5,016 bases of DNA from MAG-120531 sp029242825. Its GTDB lineage: Bacteria > Bacteroidota > Bacteroidia > Flavobacteriales > Flavobacteriaceae. Position 1 is the first letter of the stretch, and every line of letters starts with the position of its first letter. Positions 1 to 5,016 of this stretch are shown in pieces. Location of the stretch: positions 1 to 5,016 of the forward strand of contig JAQWTF010000024.1 in the NCBI GenBank assembly GCA_029242825.1, read 5' to 3'. Under the pieces are notes generated by a model. It was given only the letters and a program-made list of their open reading frames with translations, was not told the DNA's origin and ran no database searches. The translations under genes were made by a program, and so were the position numbers.

Positions 1-1016
1 TCCCAATTTTCAAAAGTAGTTACGGATTTAAGTCTTTCGTAATTAGAGGGGAGCATTTCAGTAACAAAAATATCTGCCTTTTGATCATTATTAATGTCTG
101 CCATATCTGCCCCCATAGAAGCACCAGAAATAGAGTTTATGGAAGCAGTAAGGGTTTCTTTAAAACTACCATCCCTATTGTTGATGTATAAATAATCCCT
201 TTCAAAAAAATCATTAGACACGTAAATGTCTTCCCAACCATCGTTGTTTACATCACCTACAGTAACCCCTAATCCAAAACCAATTACCGATCCGTAAATA
301 CCTGCTTTTTCACTCACGTCTACAAAAACTCCATCTTGATTTTCGAGTAGTTTGTCGCCGCCCAACACATCTCTTTTGGGTCTTTCATTTCTTCTGAGGT
401 CAAAACTTCCAATGGCTTGGTAAGAGTTGTTTAATAAATACACATCTAGATCACCATCTTTATCGTAGTCAAAAAAGGAAGCATGGGTAGAAAAGCCTTT
501 GTCTGCTAAACCATAAGCGGCTGCTTCTTCTTTGAAAGTATTGTCTTTTTGATTGATGAATAATTCATTTTGTTTGCTGTCTCCAGATACATCGCCTGAA
601 TTACACACATAGATGTCCAAAAATCCGTCTGCGTTAATATCTACCATAGTCACTCCGGTAGACCATGCTCTATTGCCGCCTATTCCAGCAGATTCCGAGA
701 TGTTTTCAAATTTAAAGTCCCCTTTGTTTAAAAACAATTGATTGGGCTTTTGATTAGCGGTTAGATAAACGTCTGCCCAGCCGTCATTATTAATATCTCC
801 TATGGCTACACCCCCTCCGTTATAAAAGTTTCGGTAAGTATACACATTAAATTCATTGGAGAATTCTAAGCTATTTTCAAAGGCCATTCCAATGGAGCCA
901 TTGTCCTGAATTTCAAAAAGGGTATTGGTTTTTTCTTCACAACTATTCATTAGCACCACGACCATATAGCACATAGCTAGCGTCAAGGAGAATTTACTAA
1001 AATGGGCTTTTTTCAT
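1..1016 (-). CDS. VCBS/FG-GAP repeat lipoprotein, CRTAC1-like (3' end outside window)
   Basis: This is the N-terminal 338 codons of a large cell-envelope lipoprotein; the reading frame is open to the left edge, so the C-terminal part is missing. Residues 1-25 form a signal peptide (MKKAHFSK, then a hydrophobic stretch) ending in the lipobox-like MNSC, with C26 the predicted lipidated cysteine. Five Asp-rich calcium-loop motifs of the VCBS/FG-GAP type begin at about residues 74, 126, 183, 255 and 307, for example DINNDGWAD and DYDKDGDLD. Such repeats normally build the blades of a beta-propeller. The protein aligns without large gaps to residues 43-333 of the upstream VCBS gene, including the shared YTYRNFYNG, NELFINQKDNTFKE and EKAGIYGS/EKAGIYSS segments. 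By that homology the missing part probably holds an ASPIC/UnbV domain and a full length of about 1100 residues, which is inference. It starts 4 bases after the stop of the preceding lipoprotein gene, so it is almost certainly co-transcribed. No Shine-Dalgarno is visible (AAAATAAAACC before ATG), as is normal in Bacteroidota. Older annotations call such proteins 'RNA-binding', which has no support here. Confidence 0.93.
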   Translation of the reverse strand, partial: MKKAHFSKFSLTLAMCYMVVVLMNSCEEKTNTLFEIQDNGSIGMAFENSLEFSNEFNVYTYRNFYNGGGVAIGDINNDGWADVYLTANQKPNQLFLNKGDFKFENISESAGIGGNRAWSTGVTMVDINADGFLDIYVCNSGDVSGDSKQNELFINQKDNTFKEEAAAYGLADKGFSTHASFFDYDKDGDLDVYLLNNSYQAIGSFDLRRNERPKRDVLGGDKLLENQDGVFVDVSEKAGIYGSVIGFGLGVTVGDVNNDGWEDIYVSNDFFERDYLYINNRDGSFKETLTASINSISGASMGADMADINNDQKADIFVTEMLPSNYERLKSVTTFENW

Positions 1017-1020
1017 GGTT

Positions 1021-1617
1021 TTATTTTAAAGCAGGAAACTTATGTCTAAGGTCTTCTAAAGTGGCTTTGACATCTTTATCTCCTTGAGCATGAATGATTA
1101 TTTGTCTGTTTCCGTCAATTTTAACATAGGTTGGAGTTTTTAATTGCGCATTTTCCAACAGGAAAAAATCGTTCCCGGGATACCATTTTTTAAGAGTGTC
1201 CATGGCAACAAATAACAATTTATCTGATTGTAGCTTTTCTGTCCATGGAGACCAACCGTCATAGGTAAACTCCATATCTAGACCAACCATTTGCTTTTCT
1301 TCATTAAATATTCCGTAAAAAAGGTGGGTCATGGCTGTTTCAGAAGTCCCTTTTAGCTCGTAGGCTACATACTGATTTTTAGGGCCTTGTTTAATAAGCC
1401 CTTTCTTGTTTAGTTCCCAGCACTTGGCAAAGAAGTCTTTTTTACTATCCCCAAAATACAAATTGAATTGCAGGCTGTCTATTCTTTTTCCAGAAGCCAT
1501 TTCTTTTTTTACGGTGCGGTCGTATTTAGACTGACATGAGCCAAGGCTGAATAAAACCATTCCTAAGAGGACAAAATAGAAAAAGCTATTGAATGTTTTT
1601 GATTTTAATACTGTCAT
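1021..1617 (-). CDS. Small lipoprotein of unrecognised family, between two VCBS genes
   Basis: This is a 198-residue predicted lipoprotein that I cannot assign to a named family. Residues 1-27 look like a signal peptide: basic residues K5 and K7, then a hydrophobic core FFYFVLLGMVLF, then the lipobox LGSC with C28 as the predicted lipidated residue. The mature part is soluble, mixed alpha/beta in appearance and rich in Lys and aromatic residues. Its most distinctive block is residues 54-73 (YFGDSKKDFF, then CWELNKKG), with a second aromatic block TYDGWSPW at 119-125 and a basic C-terminus ending FPALK. There are no VCBS loops and no further membrane segments. The start at 1617 is preferred because the next Met (residue 20) would destroy the signal peptide. 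The first 32 bases overlap the 3' end of the upstream VCBS gene in another frame, and the stop lies 4 bases before the next VCBS start, so translational coupling within one operon is likely. A chaperone, assembly or binding partner of the flanking VCBS lipoproteins is possible but purely inferred from position. Confidence 0.9.
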   Translation of the reverse strand: MTVLKSKTFNSFFYFVLLGMVLFSLGSCQSKYDRTVKKEMASGKRIDSLQFNLYFGDSKKDFFAKCWELNKKGLIKQGPKNQYVAYELKGTSETAMTHLFYGIFNEEKQMVGLDMEFTYDGWSPWTEKLQSDKLLFVAMDTLKKWYPGNDFFLLENAQLKTPTYVKIDGNRQIIIHAQGDKDVKATLEDLRHKFPALK

Positions 1618-4600
1618 TGTTTATTCCTAAAATTATTGAATATTGGTCTTTATTTTTAAAGCTTATAATTGATCTAATCTCTCCTTTTACACCCAAAGAT
1701 GCTGGCTTATCAAAGATACCGTTCTTTTGTTGTTTTAAGATCCAACCATTGGAAGATTCTAATGGTCCAAACTGGGGTTTTATTTTGGACTGGTTTCCCC
1801 CTAGAACAATATCTATTGTTCCATTGTTGTCTGTATCTTCCAAAAGAATACTACTCACGTTAGCGTATTGAATTTCAGGAGCTAGGTTATTTTTTGTAAA
1901 ATCATTGTCACTGCCCCAATAAATGGCACTGCTCAATTCACGAAGTTCTTTTATTAAGGCTGTTTGGTAAACGTCTGCTCCAAATAGATCAGTCATATTT
2001 GCACTGGCGTAGTCTTTGTAGTAAAGGTATTTTTTCTTTAAAGAGGGAATTTGCTTAAAGAGTTCGTCTCGGTCTAAAATAGGAAAGTCTGCTCCGCTTT
2101 CATGATAGGTCATGATTTGTTCTTCGGTACCATTTCCATCAAAATCTTTGACAAACATTTTCATCCCTTTTTTGTAAAAGCTATTCTCTCCTATATTTCC
2201 CAATACAAGATCTTGGTGCCCGTCTGCGTTTAAATCTGCTATTTCTAGCGTTGCCCATAGCCCCTGTTCATTGGACAATCCAAAGCTTTCTTTGGCTTCA
2301 ATAAATGTCCCTTGAGTATTTATAAACACCTTTGGAGACATCCATTCTCCAACGACAATAAGATCTTCATAACCATCTTTGTTTACATCCAGGTGCTTTG
2401 CATCTGTAAGCATACCTATTTGTGAAAATACTTCAGGCGCTTCTTCGGTAAAGTTTCCTGCGCCATCATTTCTTAAAATATACCCCTGACCATCTTTTCC
2501 ATAGGTTTCCACTTGGTATCTTTCTCCGACAAATATATCTATGTCTCCATCATTATCAAAGTCAGCAGCCGTTAGAGCTCCAGTAGCAAAAGGCCTTGAA
2601 AAAAGGATGCTGTTTTGCTTCTCAAACCTGCCGTTTCCATGATTGATGTATATTCTATCATGCAGGTTAAAGGAAAACTTAGAATACGCTTTTCCGCTAC
2701 TTCCCACATAAAGGTCTTTATCTCCGTCATTGTCAACGTCCATAAAAAGTGCCTTTGTGTCTTCACTCATGGCGTCTTTCTCAAATTCAATTTTTGAACT
2801 TGAGCTATATTTTTCTCCATCACTTAGCCATAATTCTGAAGCCTGGTCTTTAGCCCCTCCGAAAAAGAAGTCTGGTTGCTCATCTCCATTGAGGTCTGCT
2901 TTAATGATAACAGGCCCTTCATTGCTAAACATTTGTGGTAATAAGCGCTCTTGGTTAAAATCTACAAAGCCATTTTCTTTATGGGTAAAATTCAAAATAC
3001 CCTGGTCCACTGACCGCGTGTTTTTATTCTCTTTTAGAACAACTATTCCTGTTTTTATTGCTGTAGCATAACCAACTTGGATGTGTTGGTTTGCAGTAAC
3101 TTCTTTTAAAACGGATCGTTTTTGATCTGGCCAAAGTATTTCAATACTGTCTATACGACTGTTTTTTCCTAAACCAAAGTGAAGCCTATTGCTAATGGCG
3201 CTTTGAAAGCCTCTGGAGGGGAATTGTTCTAACATGCTTTTTTGACCCTCTTGGTGTACGATAACTTTACCGCCTATAGCAAAAGTGTTTTTTTCAAACC
3301 CCTTTAAGCTAATTTGTACATAATTATTTTCTGTACTGTTGTTTTTATAAACAAAGGCAGGCGCGTTAATGTTGTTGACCACAAGGTCTAGATCTCCGTC
3401 ATTGTCTAAATCTCCGTAAGCACTACCATTGCTAAAGCTCGGCGTTTCAAAGCCCCAAAGGTCTCTAGCGTTTTCAAATTGAAAACTACCTTTATTTTTG
3501 TAGGCTCCGTTTGGGACTGCAGCAGAAGGCATTACATCTATGAGCTTGCTCAGTACGTCATTGTCTTCTTCTATAAGCTGGCGCACTTTTTCATCATTGG
3601 CCATAAAAGTAAGATAGTCTCTATCTAAGAGGTCTTTGTGAATTCCATTACTGATATAGAGGTCTTTTAAACCGTCATTGTCCATGTCAAAGAACAGGGC
3701 CGCCCAACTCCATTCGGATCCGTCCAGCCCGGCTATTCTTGAAATTTCTGCAAAAGTTTCCTCACCCATATTTCTTTGGAGTACATTCCTTGGACATTGA
3801 TTGCCGTAGCCTTTGCTTTTTGCCAATTCGTGTTTGTCCCAGTTTTCATAGGAGGCTTTTAGCTTTTTTCTAGACAGTGTTTCCGGCAGCATTTCTGTGA
3901 CCATTAAGTCTGTGTTGAGGTCATTGTCTATGTCTGCGGCATCGGCTCCCATGGAGCCCATTGAGGTGGCGTTAAAGTAAGTGTCTCCCATCTCATCAAA
4001 GCCTCCTTTTTGATTGTTAATGTAGAGGTAATCTTTTTCAAAAAAGTCGTTTGAGATAAAAAGGTCTGGCCATAAATCGTTGTTGAAATCTGACAGAGTA
4101 ATGCCTAGGCCAAAGCCAATTTTACTGGAATAAATACCGGCCTTTTCAGAGACATTCACAAAAAAGCCATTCCTGTTTTCTAAAAGTCTGTTGCCTTCTG
4201 TGTCAGGAATGTTTCTTTGATCTTCGATCAGGTCGTATGCGCCAACAGACCGCATTGAATTGTTGAGTAGGTAACAATCAAGGTCCCCATCTAAGTCGTA
4301 GTCAAAAAAAGCGGCCTGTACGGAGAGCCCCGTAATATTTAAGCCATATTCTGCAGAAGCTTCTTTAAAGGTGTTGTCTTTTTGGTTAATGAACAGTTCG
4401 TTGTGTCTGTTTTTACCGCCCGGCATACCGGATTTGCACACATACAAATCCAACCAACCATCTTGATTAATATCTACAAATGTGGCGCCAGAAGACCAGA
4501 TGTTTTCACAGGCCACTCCGGCAGTTTCTGTAATGTCTTCAAATTTGAAATCTCCACGGTTTAGATAGAGTGCATTGTCTACCAGGTTTCCGGTGAAGTA

Positions 4601-4837
4601 TATATCTATAAGACCGTCATTATTTATGTCTCCAAGGGCTACACCTGCACCATTATAAAAATTTCTATAGGTATAGGGATTGAATGCCTCAGTATAGCTT
4701 AACTCATTGCTAAACACCACCCCTGTTGCATTGGGTTTCATAAGCTCAAATCGTTTGCTTTTGTTGTCACAACTCCAAAGAAGGAGCAAGATCAAACCCA
4801 GCAAAACAACCTTAGGCAAGTGGTTTGTTTTTGGCAT
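1586..4837 (-). CDS. VCBS/FG-GAP repeat lipoprotein with ASPIC/UnbV domain (CRTAC1-like), full length
   Basis: This is a 1083-residue envelope lipoprotein, about the usual length for the SusD-associated VCBS/ASPIC proteins of Bacteroidota. Residues 1-22 are a signal peptide with hydrophobic core VVLLGLILLLL and lipobox LWSC; C23 is the predicted lipid anchor. Fourteen Asp-rich VCBS/FG-GAP loops (pattern DxDxDGxxD, probable calcium sites) start near residues 70, 122, 179, 250, 302, 384, 476, 648, 700, 759, 817, 868, 898 and 1001, which suggests two beta-propeller-like regions. Between them, at about residues 515-588 (bases 3074-3295), lies an ASPIC/UnbV domain: FAIGGKV, then SRGFQSA, LHFGLG and IEILWPD. 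Other family-typical segments are EWSWAALFFDMDNDG (375-389), NGIHKDLLDRDY (397-408), RDELFKQIPSLKKKY (923-937) and GGNQSKIKPQFGPLESSNGW (1013-1032). No catalytic site is visible, and a ligand-binding or scaffolding role at the cell surface is inferred. It is the first gene of a three-gene unit downstream of a SusD-like gene, from which a strong terminator separates it. Its last 32 bases overlap the next gene. There is no Shine-Dalgarno before the ATG at 4837. Confidence 0.96.
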   Translation of the reverse strand: MPKTNHLPKVVLLGLILLLLWSCDNKSKRFELMKPNATGVVFSNELSYTEAFNPYTYRNFYNGAGVALGDINNDGLIDIYFTGNLVDNALYLNRGDFKFEDITETAGVACENIWSSGATFVDINQDGWLDLYVCKSGMPGGKNRHNELFINQKDNTFKEASAEYGLNITGLSVQAAFFDYDLDGDLDCYLLNNSMRSVGAYDLIEDQRNIPDTEGNRLLENRNGFFVNVSEKAGIYSSKIGFGLGITLSDFNNDLWPDLFISNDFFEKDYLYINNQKGGFDEMGDTYFNATSMGSMGADAADIDNDLNTDLMVTEMLPETLSRKKLKASYENWDKHELAKSKGYGNQCPRNVLQRNMGEETFAEISRIAGLDGSEWSWAALFFDMDNDGLKDLYISNGIHKDLLDRDYLTFMANDEKVRQLIEEDNDVLSKLIDVMPSAAVPNGAYKNKGSFQFENARDLWGFETPSFSNGSAYGDLDNDGDLDLVVNNINAPAFVYKNNSTENNYVQISLKGFEKNTFAIGGKVIVHQEGQKSMLEQFPSRGFQSAISNRLHFGLGKNSRIDSIEILWPDQKRSVLKEVTANQHIQVGYATAIKTGIVVLKENKNTRSVDQGILNFTHKENGFVDFNQERLLPQMFSNEGPVIIKADLNGDEQPDFFFGGAKDQASELWLSDGEKYSSSSKIEFEKDAMSEDTKALFMDVDNDGDKDLYVGSSGKAYSKFSFNLHDRIYINHGNGRFEKQNSILFSRPFATGALTAADFDNDGDIDIFVGERYQVETYGKDGQGYILRNDGAGNFTEEAPEVFSQIGMLTDAKHLDVNKDGYEDLIVVGEWMSPKVFINTQGTFIEAKESFGLSNEQGLWATLEIADLNADGHQDLVLGNIGENSFYKKGMKMFVKDFDGNGTEEQIMTYHESGADFPILDRDELFKQIPSLKKKYLYYKDYASANMTDLFGADVYQTALIKELRELSSAIYWGSDNDFTKNNLAPEIQYANVSSILLEDTDNNGTIDIVLGGNQSKIKPQFGPLESSNGWILKQQKNGIFDKPASLGVKGEIRSIISFKNKDQYSIILGINNDSIKIKNIQ

Positions 4838-4882
4838 GAATAGCTTTGTTTATAAGGTAGTTAAGGGAGGTTGGTATGCGGA

Positions 4883-4913
4883 GCAATATACCTAAAATTC
4901 TTCTTTTTTTCAA
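4883..4913 (-). promoter_or_regulatory. Candidate Bacteroidota-type promoter for the VCBS operon
   Basis: Reading the minus strand, TTG (4911-4913) is followed after 20 bases by TATATTGC (4883-4890). The Bacteroidota primary sigma factor consensus is TTG, a 17-23 base spacer, then TAnnTTTG. The -33 element and spacing fit, but the -7 element matches only four of its six fixed positions. The spacer is A-rich (AAAAAAAGAAGAATTTTA). The site lies between the terminator of the upstream gene and the VCBS start, leaving a leader of about 35-40 bases. A promoter is expected here because that terminator should otherwise isolate the operon. The leader has no Shine-Dalgarno sequence and is A-rich just before the ATG (AUAAACAAAG), which is usual for this phylum. 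Confidence 0.4.
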
Positions 4914-4944
4914 GATGCGAAACTTCTAATTTTACATTTAACGC

Positions 4945-4975
4945 AAAAAAAAAAGCGGCCCAAAGGGCCGCTTTT
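4945..4975 (-). terminator. Strong intrinsic terminator of the upstream SusD-like gene
   Basis: The minus-strand transcript reads AAAAGCGGCCC, loop UUU, then GGGCCGCUUUU followed by further U. The GC-only stem is 7 bp (4955-4961 with 4965-4971) and perfectly paired, and four A-T pairs extend it to 11 bp. On the minus strand a run of ten T (4945-4954) follows the stem directly. The stem begins about 20 bases past the stop codon at 4996, which is ideal spacing for termination of that gene. On the plus strand only four T follow the stem, so any termination in that direction should be weaker. Confidence 0.92.
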
Positions 4976-4995
4976 AATAAGATATAAACGAAGGA

Positions 4996-5016
4996 TTAGT
5001 ACCCTTGGTTTTGAGT
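4996..5016 (-). CDS. C-terminal end of a probable SusD/RagB-family lipoprotein (5' part outside window)
   Basis: Only the last six codons and the TAA stop are inside the window; they encode TQNQGY. SusD/RagB nutrient-binding outer-membrane lipoproteins commonly end in a short QNPGY- or QNPGW-like tail, so this fragment is very suggestive though too short for proof. The frame is fixed by the stop codon and by the terminator placed just after it. Support also comes from context, because VCBS/ASPIC lipoproteins of this type are often encoded directly downstream of SusC/SusD pairs. If the reading is right, the gene's product would cap a SusC TonB-dependent transporter encoded further right. A different protein that happens to end in these residues cannot be excluded from the fragment alone. 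Confidence 0.65.
   Translation of the reverse strand, partial: TQNQGY

Noticed and set aside
1593..1871. Plus-strand open frame of 92 codons with a hydrophobic N-terminus.
   Set aside because: It lies wholly opposite the C-terminal coding part of the full-length VCBS gene. Its hydrophobic look comes from reading Lys/Asn/Ile-rich codons backwards.
2615..3071. Overlapping plus-strand open frames of 60 and 113 codons, and a minus-strand frame of 64 codons at 2572-2766.
   Set aside because: All are embedded in the strongly supported VCBS coding frame, show no family features and are explained as shadows of it.
2721..3406. Short repeated DNA word TCTCCGTCATTGTC at 2721-2734 and 3393-3406, with close variants elsewhere.
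   Set aside because: It is the reverse complement of codons for the recurring DNDGD calcium-loop motif. The repeat is imposed by the protein and is not a separate DNA element.
1586..4837. RNA-binding or integrin-like function for the VCBS/ASPIC protein, as such proteins are sometimes labelled.
   Set aside because: No RNA-binding motif is visible. The visible features are a lipoprotein signal, FG-GAP/VCBS loops and an ASPIC/UnbV domain, which support only an envelope protein with probable calcium-binding propellers.
4382..4895. Plus-strand open frames of 60 codons (4382-4564) and 62 codons (4707-4895).
   Set aside because: The first is entirely antisense to the VCBS gene and the second mostly so. 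They have no recognisable protein features.

Overview
The window looks like a piece of a Bacteroidota chromosome, most likely from a member of the Flavobacteriia. The DNA is AT-rich, all the genes lie on the minus strand, none has a Shine-Dalgarno sequence, and the proteins are lipoproteins of kinds typical of that phylum. The sequence does not fix the genus.

The layout is best read from high to low coordinates, which is the direction of transcription. At the right edge are the last six codons of a gene ending TQNQGY, which resembles the C-terminus of SusD/RagB outer-membrane lipoproteins. About 20 bases past its stop is a near-perfect intrinsic terminator: a GC-rich 7-bp stem extended by A-T pairs, an AAA/TTT loop and a run of ten T. 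An intergenic gap of about 160 bases follows, holding a plausible Bacteroidota-type promoter. Then come three tightly packed genes. The first is a full-length 1083-residue VCBS/FG-GAP repeat lipoprotein with a central ASPIC/UnbV domain. The second is a 198-residue lipoprotein of unrecognised family, whose start lies 32 bases inside the first gene. The third is another VCBS-repeat lipoprotein, starting 4 bases after the second gene ends and running off the left edge after 338 codons; it is a clear paralogue of the first.

All three complete N-termini carry a lipoprotein signal peptide, so the products should be membrane-anchored, probably on the outer membrane. Large VCBS/ASPIC lipoproteins are often found beside SusC/SusD-type TonB-dependent uptake genes in this phylum. 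The likely picture is therefore a set of surface lipoproteins accessory to a SusCD transporter, but the substrate and precise role cannot be read from this window. The least explained element is the small lipoprotein held between the two paralogues. No RNA genes, mobile elements, CRISPR arrays or phage features were seen.
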